Source of the DNA: Desulfosporosinus sp. HMP52
GTDB lineage: Bacteria > Bacillota > Desulfitobacteriia > Desulfitobacteriales > Desulfitobacteriaceae
Reading direction: 5' to 3'
Assembly (NCBI RefSeq): GCF_000765145.1
Contig: NZ_JMGA01000026.1
Coordinates: 1 to 44,798 of the forward strand
Length of the DNA stretch: 44,798 nt
The notes beneath the pieces were generated by a model. That model ran no database searches. It saw nothing but the letters and a program-made list of their open reading frames with translations, and was not told the origin of the DNA. The position numbers and the translations under genes are program-made. Of this stretch, positions 7,423 to 15,570 are shown one piece after another; the stretch's first letter is position 1; every line of letters begins with the position of its first letter.

Positions 7423-9401
7423 TGTGATTCACCCCTGTCAAAGAGATTTTGCTTCTTCTGGTAAGCAAAGGAGATGCCTAGAAGGATTAAGCCTAAAATG
7501 ATAAATAGCACAATTCGATAAATGGTTGCTAAACTGGCCAAATCCATCAAGAAGGCTTTAAGCATGGTGACGGAGGTTAAACCTAAAGCGGCATATCTCA
7601 TCCCCTTAATATTTCTTTTTAAGCCCCAGCTAAAGAGGACAATAGCATAAATCATCCATAAGAGGCCTAAGCTTAACTGTTCCGGAGAGAGGAAGTATTT
7701 GTAGGGGTGGAGTTGGAAAAAGTGCCTGTTTTCAAAGGTCAAGGAAACAAATATTAAACTAAGGGCCCATACTCCTACTCCAAATTTCACGTATTTCTCT
7801 TTCTCAAGGACCAGTCGGTTATAGAGGTAATAGATGGCTCCCGAGACAGAGACGGCCAAAAGCAGTGCAAAGGACGGCCAGTTCAGGAGGAAAACCTTGG
7901 CCCTATACATTTGATAACCGCTGGCATTCTCCAGGGCCACGATGCTCCCTAGGATCAGGACGGCCATACTACTGAAGCGGATGTCCGGAATTTTCAGCTT
8001 ATATCCCATTAGGAACAGGCCCAGAGCTTCCCCCAGCCAGGAAATAGCCAGGTAATTTTCATTCCTGGACCAGGCTGGTATTGCCATATTGCCCAGGATC
8101 AGCACAATAATACCGACCAGGACCAAAAAGCGGCTTTTCAATAGACTTCCCAAAAAGAAAATCCCGCAGGCTTCCAGGACCCAGGCATAACCCACATATT
8201 TGTGATTTAATTGCAGATAAAAGGCCACGGTGATAAGTTTGATAGCTACGACAAAGAGGGTATAGACCTGCTTTTTATCTTCCTGGTTCAGCCGGTAGGC
8301 CAGACGTCCGATATAGATGTAGGCCAGGGCCGTGGCCAGAGCGTAAAAGCCCATGTAGTCTTTGATTATGGTACCCTGCAGGAAAATCCTGCTCCAGATG
8401 AAAAAGGTGGTGGCATTGAGGAAGATTAGGATAGTCTCGGCGGAATTAACCTGAGATTTAACTTTGATATTGTAGCCGCTGGCAATAGCCAGATAAGCCA
8501 GGAAATTCACCACGACGAAGATAAATGTAGGCAGTATGAATTCATTCCTATACATTCCGAAGTACCAGACCAAAATCAGCAGCTGATTGAAGAAAAAGCT
8601 GATGAGACGGAAGGAATCCCAGCGCTTATATATGGATACTCCCAAAATTCCCAAAGTGAGAATGCATAAGTAGCCGAAGAAAATCCAGGGCAGAGGAGTC
8701 CCCGTAGATATCAGCAGGGGGGCCCCGTAACCGCCGACAATGCCCAGGATGCCGATAGTCAGGGAGTCATGGCGGACGGCGGTAAAGACTGTATTGGCCA
8801 TAACTACGATGAGAAAAGCGAAAGCCCAGGCGGGTGAGATGAGATGATAAAAATTATAGGCGGCATAGACGGAGAAGTATAGAGCCAGGCTCCCGGCTCC
8901 TATCAGTCCTTGGGAATAGATAACATATTTCTTCCTCAGCCTTTCCCCTGCACCCAGCATGACCAGACCCACCATAATACCTAGGACAATACGCCCTGTG
9001 GGACCAATCCACTGGTTATCAAAGCTGTACTTCAGGAAATAAACCAATCCCAGAATAACGGCTGCCGCCCCAAGGCGGTTGAACCAGGTCCTGCCTATTT
9101 CAAACTCAATATTCCCTTGTTCCCTGCCCATGCGCTCCGGTATAGCTTGCAGGTCCGATACTGACTCCGGTTTCACCTTCATCTGCATCTGTACCCCGGC
9201 ATCTTCTCTTAAAGGTTTAGCCGGCATGTGGGCTTGGGGCGATTCTTTAACGACAGAAGGGGATGCAGGGGGTTTAATCCCCAGTTTGTTCTCGATGGCT
9301 TCCAGTCTGTCGGCCAGAAGTCTCTGATTGACGATGATTTCCTCCTGCTGGCGCCGCATTCTTCTCATCATTTCCTGGTTATTCTTGTTTACTCCAAACA
9401 T
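7419..9401 (-). CDS. DUF2339 polytopic membrane protein
   Basis: A 660-residue protein. It has a short coiled-coil N-terminus (MMRRMRRQQEEIIVNQRLLADRLEAIE), a Pro-rich linker to about residue 95 (EIGRTWFNRLGAAAVILG is the conserved DUF2339 entry) and about 17 or more hydrophobic segments to the end. The gene starts with ATG at 9401 behind GGAGGTAATA. Family function is not established. The coupled DUF3999 partner downstream suggests that a multi-helix membrane core and an external beta domain work together. The 9402-9560 gap upstream must hold its promoter, but I could not pick a convincing -35/-10 there. Confidence 0.85.
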   Translation of the reverse strand: MFGVNKNNQEMMRRMRRQQEEIIVNQRLLADRLEAIENKLGIKPPASPSVVKESPQAHMPAKPLREDAGVQMQMKVKPESVSDLQAIPERMGREQGNIEFEIGRTWFNRLGAAAVILGLVYFLKYSFDNQWIGPTGRIVLGIMVGLVMLGAGERLRKKYVIYSQGLIGAGSLALYFSVYAAYNFYHLISPAWAFAFLIVVMANTVFTAVRHDSLTIGILGIVGGYGAPLLISTGTPLPWIFFGYLCILTLGILGVSIYKRWDSFRLISFFFNQLLILVWYFGMYRNEFILPTFIFVVVNFLAYLAIASGYNIKVKSQVNSAETILIFLNATTFFIWSRIFLQGTIIKDYMGFYALATALAYIYIGRLAYRLNQEDKKQVYTLFVVAIKLITVAFYLQLNHKYVGYAWVLEACGIFFLGSLLKSRFLVLVGIIVLILGNMAIPAWSRNENYLAISWLGEALGLFLMGYKLKIPDIRFSSMAVLILGSIVALENASGYQMYRAKVFLLNWPSFALLLAVSVSGAIYYLYNRLVLEKEKYVKFGVGVWALSLIFVSLTFENRHFFQLHPYKYFLSPEQLSLGLLWMIYAIVLFSWGLKRNIKGMRYAALGLTSVTMLKAFLMDLASLATIYRIVLFIILGLILLGISFAYQKKQNLFDRGESQ

Positions 9402-9568
9402 TTATTACCTCCACTCATCATAACGCCATGAATATTATCCTTCAAAAGCCATTTTCTGGTGTATCATTACTAATTCTATGTAGATTTAGACATACCTTCT
9501 ATTTATATGACTTTTTTAAAGCCTACCTAACATAGGTCCAATAGAGGCTTCAGCTATAGGTATGCTGG

Positions 9569-9597
9569 TTGCATAATTAACAATTCATGGGTATAAT
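9569..9597 (+). promoter_or_regulatory. Promoter of antisense RNA, toxin module copy 2
   Basis: TTGCAT (9569-9574), a 17-base spacer and a perfect TATAAT (9592-9597) place the start of the RNA near 9604. The -35 hexamer and flanking bases are conserved in copy 3 (5893 onward) and again in a fragment near 15364, although the rest of the element is gone there. Confidence 0.75.
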
Positions 9598-9603
9598 ATT
9601 ATA

Positions 9604-9721
9604 AAAGGACTGACGTGTTGCAAGCACGTCAGCCCGGCAGGTTGTCTAACCGCAACGGTTAGCCCGAATTAGGGGTTATAAGAAATAACCGCCATCCGGC
9701 TAGGGGCGGTTATTTCTTTTT
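9604..9721 (+). ncRNA. Antisense (antitoxin) RNA, toxin module copy 2
   Basis: A predicted RNA of about 118 bases between the promoter at 9569-9597 and the terminator ending at 9721. It is convergent with the toxin gene and complementary to its 3' untranslated region and last codons. It carries the same three stems as copy 1: CTGACGTG...CACGTCAG, CTAACCG...CGGTTAG and the terminator. Cross-talk with copy 1 seems likely because the two RNAs are nearly identical. Confidence 0.68.
9682..9721 (+). terminator. Terminator of antisense RNA, copy 2
   Basis: GAAATAACCGCC (9682-9693) pairs with GGCGGTTATTTC (9705-9716), followed by five T. Confidence 0.75.
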
Positions 9722-9787
9722 CATGATCATAACAACGAGTGCCGCAAATGCAATCATGAGATACATTGCCTCAAACATTGAGATCAT
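9710..9787 (-). CDS. Holin-like small membrane toxin, copy 2 (25 aa)
   Basis: The same peptide as at 109-186 except for one Ser-to-Ala change in the membrane helix (two base changes in one codon). It starts MISMFEAMYLMIAF and ends MIMKKK. It has the same ribosome site and extended -10 promoter (9847-9855). Conservation of the reading frame and promoter in a second copy, while the surroundings diverge, supports a functional gene. Family: putative holin-like toxin of type I systems, acting at the cytoplasmic membrane. Confidence 0.78.
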   Translation of the reverse strand: MISMFEAMYLMIAFAALVVMIMKKK

Positions 9788-9846
9788 CCTACCACCCCCT
9801 TTCTAAAAGGGTGTGGCCAACCGTCCCAAGACAAACTGTTGCAACT

Positions 9847-9855
9847 ATTATAGCA
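9847..9855 (-). promoter_or_regulatory. Extended -10 promoter of toxin gene, copy 2
   Basis: The minus strand reads TGCTATAAT, identical to copy 1, with matching flanks on both sides. Confidence 0.7.
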
Positions 9856-9904
9856 TAATCTTCCAGACAAAATGATGAAACTTATCCCTGATTATTCCAT
9901 GGCT

Positions 9905-9939
9905 CAGGCCGCCTCAAACACGAGGCGGCCTGATCTTTT
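9905..9939 (+). terminator. GC-rich hairpin closing toxin module, copy 2
   Basis: CAGGCCGCCTC (9905-9915) pairs with GAGGCGGCCTG (9922-9932), followed by ATCTTTT. Confidence 0.6.
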
Positions 9940-9994
9940 CTACGATTCTTATTTAATTATGAGCCGTGATAATAACTTGCGCTATAATGTAAAG

Positions 9995-10032
9995 AACAGC
10001 TCTCTATGCCTTCAAGAGCAAAGAGAACTGTT
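9995..10032 (-). terminator. Probable terminator of the small membrane-protein gene
   Basis: AACAGCTCTCT and AGAGAACTGTT form an 11-bp stem with one mismatch. Read on the minus strand it lies 50 bases past the stop of the 10082-10360 gene and is followed by CTTTACATT. Confidence 0.4.
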
Positions 10033-10081
10033 ATAAGCACTGTCGCAATACTACAGTGGACCAACCCTTGTTTCCGCGCAA

Positions 10082-10360
10082 TTAATTATTCTTCTTTTTC
10101 CAGTCATTAAGTGGTGGACCCGCTATTCCAAGGGGAAACCCTACAGCAATCGCTATTTGCGCTGAGCGAAGTAGTGTTGAATGGATCTGAAATTCTAAGG
10201 CTAGAATAACTGTAACTGTTGTTAAGACTAATACCACTGTAAATCCGATCATCAGTCTTATCTTCTGTGGAACGAATCTTCTGAGCTGATAGCCAGCGAC
10301 AAACGCCAGGGGAACCACTAGGATGTTTAGGATAATAACATGTAGCAGGAAATCATACAT
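10082..10360 (-). CDS. Small three-helix membrane protein, unknown
   Basis: A 92-residue hydrophobic protein with helices at about 5-24, 34-55 and 65-82, a loop RRFVPQKIR between the first two, and a polar tail NDWKKKNN. The start ATG at 10360 follows a GGGGGGAGG ribosome site 4-5 bases upstream, so translation is credible. I do not recognise the family. It lies just downstream of the M20 hydrolase operon on the same strand, separated by about 90 bases. Confidence 0.6.
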   Translation of the reverse strand: MYDFLLHVIILNILVVPLAFVAGYQLRRFVPQKIRLMIGFTVVLVLTTVTVILALEFQIHSTLLRSAQIAIAVGFPLGIAGPPLNDWKKKNN

Positions 10361-10449
10361 TGATTTCCTCCCCCCTTTGAATCAAATCAAATAGTGTATG
10401 GTGTAAATATCATTATATCAGCCTATTCTTCCCTTAATCAATCTATTAC

Positions 10450-11577
10450 TTAGTCTATTTTCACCAGCAGGTTAGCAAAGAGCGCTGCCCGTTCGGCTAA
10501 CTTATCGATCTCAATGTGTTCATTCTCCCCATGAGCTCCGTCGCCAATGCAACCCAAGCCGTCCAGGGTGGGGATACCCAAGGCTGCGGTGAAGTTTCCG
10601 TCGCTTCCTCCACCCACGCTAGCCTCCCCCAATTCAAAACCAAGAGAATCCGCGATATTGCGGGCAATCCCATAAAGCGCCCCAATTGCAGCTGTTCGTT
10701 CGAGGGGCGGCCTATTCATTTCACCCGTAACAACTAGTGATGAACCCTTTAACTTTGGTTCTAAGCCAAATATAGCTTGTTCTAAGCGTTTGCCTTCCGC
10801 CGCAGTAGCTACTCGAAGGTCCACTTCGGCCTCAGCTTCCGAGGCAACTACATTCGAGCGTGTACCTCCTTTAATCACTCCGACGTTCAGAGTTGTGCCT
10901 TTCTCATAATCCGTTAATTGTTGTAGTTTAAGAATCTGGTGTGCTAATTCTTCAATGGCGCTTACCCCTTGAGCATGATTGTTTCCGGCATGGGTTGCTA
11001 TTCCCTGTGCTTTCACAACAAACATTCCAACCCCTTTACGCCCGGTTTTAAGCGCCCCAGTTTTAGCTTCAGCCGGTTCTGCTACTAAAACAACTTTGCT
11101 TTTTAGAGCCTCCGCTTCTATGTAGGCTCTGGAAGTAGGACTTCCAATCTCTTCATCCGAGGTTATAAGAAAGACAATTCGTTTTTTTAAGCGCACCCCT
11201 AATTCTCTTAAAGTCTTCACTGCCCAGAGAGACTGAATAATTCCACCCTTCATATCCAGAATACCCGGGCCATAGGCGCGATTTCCTTCAATTCTAAAGG
11301 GCAAACGCCCTACATCCCAAACCGTGTCCAGGTGGGCGAGGACCAGAATCTGTTCTACCCCTTTACCGTAAGTCAGCTTTAGGTGGTGGCCCACTTGAGA
11401 TTGAAGAATTTTTTCAGCACGAATGTCTAAATGCTGAGCAAAAAGATGTTCAACCAGTTCACCGGACTTGTTTACTAATTCTCTGGAATTGCTGGGAGAC
11501 TCCGCTTTAACAAGTCGTTCCAGAGAGGATAGCATCTCGCCTTGGCGTTCTTTGAGAATATGGAGAAGTTCTGACAT
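10450..11577 (-). CDS. M20 family peptidase/amidohydrolase, probable N-succinyl-L-amino acid hydrolase
   Basis: A 375-residue zinc hydrolase of the M20 (CPG2/ArgE/DapE) family. Metal and catalytic residues are present: H82 and D84 in LVLAHLDTVWD, D108 in GILDMKGG, the E142-E143 pair in TSDEEIGS and a late His in GAHGENEH. It is full length, including the lid domain (about 180-290). The start ATG follows AAAGGAG. It is the last gene of the racemase operon (112 bases after the GNAT gene). In Geobacillus the matching gene encodes the L-specific desuccinylase that completes conversion of D- to L-amino acids, and the same role is inferred here. A glutamate carboxypeptidase-like activity is the alternative. 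Confidence 0.85.
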   Translation of the reverse strand: MSELLHILKERQGEMLSSLERLVKAESPSNSRELVNKSGELVEHLFAQHLDIRAEKILQSQVGHHLKLTYGKGVEQILVLAHLDTVWDVGRLPFRIEGNRAYGPGILDMKGGIIQSLWAVKTLRELGVRLKKRIVFLITSDEEIGSPTSRAYIEAEALKSKVVLVAEPAEAKTGALKTGRKGVGMFVVKAQGIATHAGNNHAQGVSAIEELAHQILKLQQLTDYEKGTTLNVGVIKGGTRSNVVASEAEAEVDLRVATAAEGKRLEQAIFGLEPKLKGSSLVVTGEMNRPPLERTAAIGALYGIARNIADSLGFELGEASVGGGSDGNFTAALGIPTLDGLGCIGDGAHGENEHIEIDKLAERAALFANLLVKID

Positions 11578-11689
11578 TAAACAGTCTCCTTTAAAAAAGA
11601 TTATACGGAAATCGTCAATTTCTGATTTCTGTATGTATTATTCCAGACCCTGGTTTCTTAGAAATTGCTCTGAACAGATGGCAGTCAGG

Positions 11690-12502
11690 TTAAATTTTTT
11701 CTAAAACATAATAGCTGATGGAGGCATCCTGACGCAATAATCCTACCGCAGAATATCCCTTGGCAAACATTAGTATCATTTGACTGCGAACCGCCAGTCG
11801 CCACTCTCTGGCCAGATCCGGGTTATTAGCCTTGATCTCCTGGATAGAACATGGAACTGGGACCAGAAAGCCGGAGGCAGCTTGAATTTCCTTCAGGGCT
11901 TCTGGTCTTGGATATTCTCCCTGGAGACTCCATTCAGAAAGCAGCGGATAACTCTGCCATTGAGTTGATCTCAAGGAGGAACCGTCTATAGCCTTCGTCA
12001 CTCCTTCGGAGAGCAGCTCCCACTCTACCCAAAAGCGGTCTGAGGGCAGACCCTGGTTCAACTGATCTTCCATCTCTCCATAATAACTCGGGAGATAGGT
12101 TTTGGTATAAGCTCCCAGTTTGCAAAGATTCAGGTAGGCATTGCGAGCCTCCAAGGGATCGAAGGTCCAGACCATTTTCCGGTAGCCATAATTTATAGCC
12201 CAATCCCTTTGCTTCAGCTTTAGCTCTCTGCCTAACCCGAGATTCCTGTAGTTCGGGTCAACTGCAAGCATATGAGAACAAAGGTAGGCCTCTGTTCCTT
12301 TATAACCAGGAAACCCATAACAAAAGCCAATCATGATCTTGTCCATAAACGCCCCGATGACCACACCTCCATTATGGCTTGTAGCCATCATCTCAGGGAG
12401 GGAGGCAGCGACGCTGGCGCTCCAAATTCTTTTCTGCATAGTCAGGGTCTCTTCAATTTCACTTACGGAGGTTAAAACTTTATAATTAATTTCATGTTTC
12501 AC
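11690..12502 (-). CDS. GNAT-fold acyltransferase (COG3375 type), probable D-amino acid N-succinyltransferase
   Basis: About 270 residues. The acetyl/succinyl-CoA site is seen in SHMLAVDPNYRNLGLGRELKLKQ (the R-x-x-G-x-G/A loop), followed by TFDPLEARNAYLNLCKLGA. A GTG start at 12502 is preferred because GGAGG lies 9-10 bases before it; the longer frame reaches into the regulator gene. It follows the RpiR gene by 22 bases and precedes the M20 hydrolase. Homologues beside enolase-family racemases succinylate D-amino acids so that the racemase can act on them. Substrate choice here is inferred from context. Confidence 0.75.
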   Translation of the reverse strand: MKHEINYKVLTSVSEIEETLTMQKRIWSASVAASLPEMMATSHNGGVVIGAFMDKIMIGFCYGFPGYKGTEAYLCSHMLAVDPNYRNLGLGRELKLKQRDWAINYGYRKMVWTFDPLEARNAYLNLCKLGAYTKTYLPSYYGEMEDQLNQGLPSDRFWVEWELLSEGVTKAIDGSSLRSTQWQSYPLLSEWSLQGEYPRPEALKEIQAASGFLVPVPCSIQEIKANNPDLAREWRLAVRSQMILMFAKGYSAVGLLRQDASISYYVLEKI

Positions 12503-12524
12503 TGCTTCCGTCCTCCTAATCTCT

Positions 12525-13400
12525 TTAACCCCATGATTCTGTGGTTGGTATGTGAAACTCAAAACCAGATTGTCCGTCGTAGGTCCTCACTCGATCCTGA
12601 ACCTTTGGCCAATCAGCCGCTGCCACCCCCGTAGTTAGGGCTTTCAGGAGAGAGAAAATTGCGGCCATACCATTCAAAGCAGATGGCTGCGGAGTAATGG
12701 CTTTCAGTAAGACATTGGCCTCAAGCCCTATGGGGGAAAGCTCATCATCCGAAATCCCCAGAACTTTAACCCCTTTAGTTTTCGCTGCCTGTACAAAAGA
12801 AATTGTCTCTGATGCGTAACGTGGGAAGGAAAAGGCGATGACCAGCCAATGTTCATCCATTTCCATGATAATACTGTCGGCGTCATCAATCGGGCCCCTA
12901 TAGAGAGAAGTGTCACCGCGAATCAGGTTTAGTGTTAAAGAAGTCCAGTTGGCCAAGGAATATGAGGTTCTAAACCCTACGACAACAATCTTCTTCGCCT
13001 GTATGATAAGATCAACAGCCTTGGTAAAGAGTTCGTTATTAATCGAACTAAGAGTTTGTTGAATGAAAGCAACATCTTGCTCCATTACGCGTTGGATGAG
13101 ATTATTCTCACCAATCAGTTCTCCAGTAGTATCGCGGTAGTTCTTGAGCGGTCCTTCCTCTTCGTCGGAATTAAGCAACGACTCTCTAATTTCTGTTTGC
13201 AGAGCACTATAACCAGAATATCCAAGAGCATAACAGAATCTAATCACCGTGGTTTCACTTGTTTCAGTCAGCTCGCCAATTTTCTGGGCAGAATGAAGAG
13301 CGATAGTTTTCGGTTGACCGATCACGAATTTAGCCACGGTCTTTTGACGGGTTGTTAATTCCTGATATCCTTTGCGTATCTGTTCTTTGATGTTTTGCAT
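12525..13400 (-). CDS. MurR/RpiR family transcriptional regulator
   Basis: About 291 residues. It has an N-terminal RpiR helix-turn-helix domain (LTTRQKTVAKFVIGQP, then TSETTVIRFCYALGYSGYSALQ, about residues 15-75) and a C-terminal SIS sugar-phosphate-binding domain (about 125-260; KIVVVGFRTSYSLANW and VIAFSFPRYASETI). The ATG at 13400 with AGGTGA just upstream is a better start than the TTG overlapping the racemase stop. Regulators of this family usually sense a phosphosugar or related metabolite. Placement inside the racemase operon suggests it controls that operon, with an effector that cannot be predicted. Confidence 0.85.
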   Translation of the reverse strand: MQNIKEQIRKGYQELTTRQKTVAKFVIGQPKTIALHSAQKIGELTETSETTVIRFCYALGYSGYSALQTEIRESLLNSDEEEGPLKNYRDTTGELIGENNLIQRVMEQDVAFIQQTLSSINNELFTKAVDLIIQAKKIVVVGFRTSYSLANWTSLTLNLIRGDTSLYRGPIDDADSIIMEMDEHWLVIAFSFPRYASETISFVQAAKTKGVKVLGISDDELSPIGLEANVLLKAITPQPSALNGMAAIFSLLKALTTGVAAADWPKVQDRVRTYDGQSGFEFHIPTTESWG

Positions 13401-13411
13401 GTTATCACCTG

Positions 13412-14518
13412 TCAAATTATACTTTCACTATTTATCAAATATCGCTTAACTTGAGAGTCCACGACCCGGAAGCCGATACCCGGTCCGCTGGGAACTTGAA
13501 TATACCCATCACTGGACATCATCACCTCGGGCTCGATAATATCAGTGTCCCAATAACGAGAAGATGCTGATGTATCACCAGGTAAGGTGAAATTCGGTAA
13601 AGATGAAAGGGCGAGATTATGCGCCCGTCCAACGCCTGATTCCAGCATTCCGCCACACCAGACCGGAATTTTATGCTCTTGGCAGTAGTTATGAATCCGG
13701 ATAACCTCCTGCAAGCCGCCAACTCTACCGACCTTAATGTTCACGATTCTGCAGCTGTCTAGTTCGATGGCCTGGCGAGCGTCATCCAAGGTATGAATGC
13801 TTTCATCAAGACAGATGGGGGTTTTTATCACTGCTTGGAGTTTCCGGTGGTCAATCACATCATCATGGGACAGGGGCTGTTCGATCATCATTAAGCCATA
13901 CTGATCCATTTCTTTGAAGATATCTGAATCAGCGAGTGAATAAGCCGAATTGGCATCGACCATTAGAGGAATATCTCCGAATTCTGCACGTAAGATGCTT
14001 ACGGTTTCAAGATCTCGGCCTGGTTTAATCTTCACCTTGATCTTGCGGTATCCCTCCGTAAGGTATCTGCCGACCACTTCAACTAAATCAGACATTGACG
14101 GCTGAATTCCGACGCTCACCCCCACGGCGATTTTTTCTTTGACACCGCCAAGAGCCTTACTCAGAGATAGGCCCTCTTCCTTAGCCCAGAGATCCCAAAT
14201 TGCCCCTTCCAGTCCCGACTTGGCCATATTGTTTCTTCTGATAGGCTTAAAGAGATTGGTGACTTCCCTCGGGTGCCCGATTTCTTTGTTGAGTACCAGG
14301 GGAGCAAGGAAGTCCTTAATAATATGCCGAGCAGTCTGAGGAGTTTCTTCGTTGTAAAAGGGTGCAGCCATGACAGTGACTTCTCCATAGCCAACTGCCT
14401 CTTTGCCATGCACCTCCACCAACAAAAAGACGCGGTCATTCTGAACACCAAAACTTGTTTCGAAGGGTTTCTTCAGAGGCATCTGCAATTGATGCAGGAT
14501 AATCTTATGTAGGCGCAT
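13412..14518 (-). CDS. Enolase-superfamily N-succinylamino acid racemase (OSBS/NSAR type)
   Basis: A 368-residue enolase-superfamily enzyme. The KxK pair (K161, K163 in RKIKVKIKPG), metal ligands D188 (VDAN), E213 (IEQP) and D238 (CLDES), and the second base K262 (NIKVGRVGG) are all present. The C-terminal signature WCGGMLESGVGRAHNLALS, followed by FTLPGDTSASSRYW, is typical of the NSAR/o-succinylbenzoate synthase group rather than dipeptide epimerases. No menaquinone genes are nearby. The flanking GNAT and M20 genes match the Geobacillus pathway that succinylates, racemises and desuccinylates D-amino acids. First gene of the operon, with AAGGAGG before ATG. Confidence 0.88.
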   Translation of the reverse strand: MRLHKIILHQLQMPLKKPFETSFGVQNDRVFLLVEVHGKEAVGYGEVTVMAAPFYNEETPQTARHIIKDFLAPLVLNKEIGHPREVTNLFKPIRRNNMAKSGLEGAIWDLWAKEEGLSLSKALGGVKEKIAVGVSVGIQPSMSDLVEVVGRYLTEGYRKIKVKIKPGRDLETVSILRAEFGDIPLMVDANSAYSLADSDIFKEMDQYGLMMIEQPLSHDDVIDHRKLQAVIKTPICLDESIHTLDDARQAIELDSCRIVNIKVGRVGGLQEVIRIHNYCQEHKIPVWCGGMLESGVGRAHNLALSSLPNFTLPGDTSASSRYWDTDIIEPEVMMSSDGYIQVPSGPGIGFRVVDSQVKRYLINSESII

Positions 14519-14613
14519 TTTTTATTCAGTCCTCCTTGCTATATCGGTTTACAAAGGAATAAAGCGTAAGCTTCATTCTTCTATACTCTTTGAAGCCTAA
14601 ACTTTATAAATGT

Positions 14614-14642
14614 AATATACTTAACACTCAGATACAAGTCAA
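14614..14642 (-). promoter_or_regulatory. Sigma-A promoter of the racemase operon
   Basis: Minus strand: TTGACT (14642-14637), a 17-base spacer, TATATT (14619-14614). It lies about 100 bases before the racemase ATG. Confidence 0.7.
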
Positions 14643-14674
14643 TTCAGAATTATATGAGATTTTTGCAAGGGCAA

Positions 14675-15276
14675 CTAATATTCCTTGGGAGTCTCAAATT
14701 TAGATATTTTATCGATTATTTCTAAAACACCTTTAATATCATTGGAATAGCCTTCAAGCCTTTTACTGATGTATTTGCATCTGCTAAGCTCGAAACAACT
14801 TTCGTTAAGTCTAGAGATTGCTCTCTCAGTGATATTGCGAAAATATTTAAAGTACCTATCTAGGAAATCTTTAATTATAGAGATTAGTTACTCAACCTTT
14901 CTCCCATTGACCTTTAGCTCCTGTTTAGTCTCTATATGATCATAGAGCTTGCTGATTATATTACGCTTAGTATTAATGGCATTGCGAATGTTCTCCAGAA
15001 TGTAGTCCTAAGCTTGTTTTTCCAATTGGATGGAGCAGCCTCTGTGCTCATTGGCAAAACACGTCTTGATTTCCCGCTCAATGGTTTTTCGACTCTCGCT
15101 AATCGTAGGTTGACCGATTTCTACAATACCGGCCAGATCTTTTGACTTAATTTATTCTTCTTTCGTAATTCCAAAAATTTAGCTCCATAATCTATTCCCA
15201 TTATTTCGCTTCCTATCGCTAAAGCAAAAGCAATTACAATTATTGTCAAAAGGAAGATCATTCGAAAATTAAGCAT
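14675..15276 (-). pseudogene. Decayed membrane-anchored coiled-coil gene
   Basis: From an ATG at 15276 the frame begins MLNFRMIFLLTIIVIAFALA (a membrane helix), then GIDYGAKFLELRKKNKLSQK. A one-base slip then leads into DLAGIVEIGQPTISESRKTI, and the same frame continues past two in-frame stops (TAG, TAA) through Glu/Lys/Ile-rich helical sequence to SRCKYISKRLEGYSNDIKG and a stop at 14675. KLSQKDLAGIVEIGQPTIS resembles an XRE-type helix-turn-helix, while the end resembles a chemotaxis-receptor segment. I cannot name the parent gene. One frameshift and two nonsense codons show it is dead. Confidence 0.5.
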
Positions 15277-15315
15277 GGCCCAGAAACGACAACGTTGTCA
15301 TTCTTGACCATGCTT
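15271..15315. terminator. Long imperfect hairpin with central palindrome
   Basis: AAGCATGG (15271-15278) pairs with CCATGCTT (15308-15315) around the perfect palindrome GACAACGTTGTC (15288-15299). T runs on both sides allow termination in either direction. It overlaps the start of the decayed coiled-coil gene. Confidence 0.4.
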
Positions 15316-15349
15316 TTACTTCTCCCCATCCCCGGCATATGGATCAATA

Positions 15350-15399
15350 TATAGGTGAGCCAGTTGCATACTTTACAGTCTGCTACACAGCTATGAATA
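15350..15399 (+). repeat. Fragment of the toxin-module antisense promoter region
   Basis: ATAGGTGAGCCAGTTGCATA followed by CTTTACAGTCT matches the upstream part of copy 3 (GTAGGTGAGCGGTTGCATAT, TTTACAATCT) and less closely copy 2. The -10 and the RNA body are not present, so this is a relic. Confidence 0.4.
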
Positions 15400-15403
15400 T
15401 TTC

Positions 15404-15570
15404 CTGCATTATTCCGTTCGCTACGGCGGCATTCCTTTTGACCTCCGCATTGAACAACCTAATGCTGAAAGCTTGGCTGCTATTGATGATATCAATAACC
15501 ATCCCAATATGAGCAAACCTTTGACAGCGTCAACGCTTTAATGGAGGATTTGAACAGTTTTAAATCTTAG
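15404..15570 (+). pseudogene. RelB/DinJ-type antitoxin C-terminal remnant, frameshifted
   Basis: The plus strand reads RYGGIPFDLRIEQPNAESLA, continues AAIDDINNHPNMSKP, then after one missing T DSVNALMEDLNSFKS and a stop at 15568-15570. The order (GIPF..., PNAESLAAIDDIN, a spacer, FDSVxxLMEDLN) is that of RelB/DinJ antitoxins. The N-terminal ribbon-helix-helix is absent and no toxin gene follows. Its end overlaps the stop of the wall protein encoded on the other strand. Confidence 0.6.

Noticed and set aside
9984-9989. TATAAT on the plus strand downstream of toxin copy 2
   Set aside because: No -35 at 16-18 bases and no gene or RNA begins after it.
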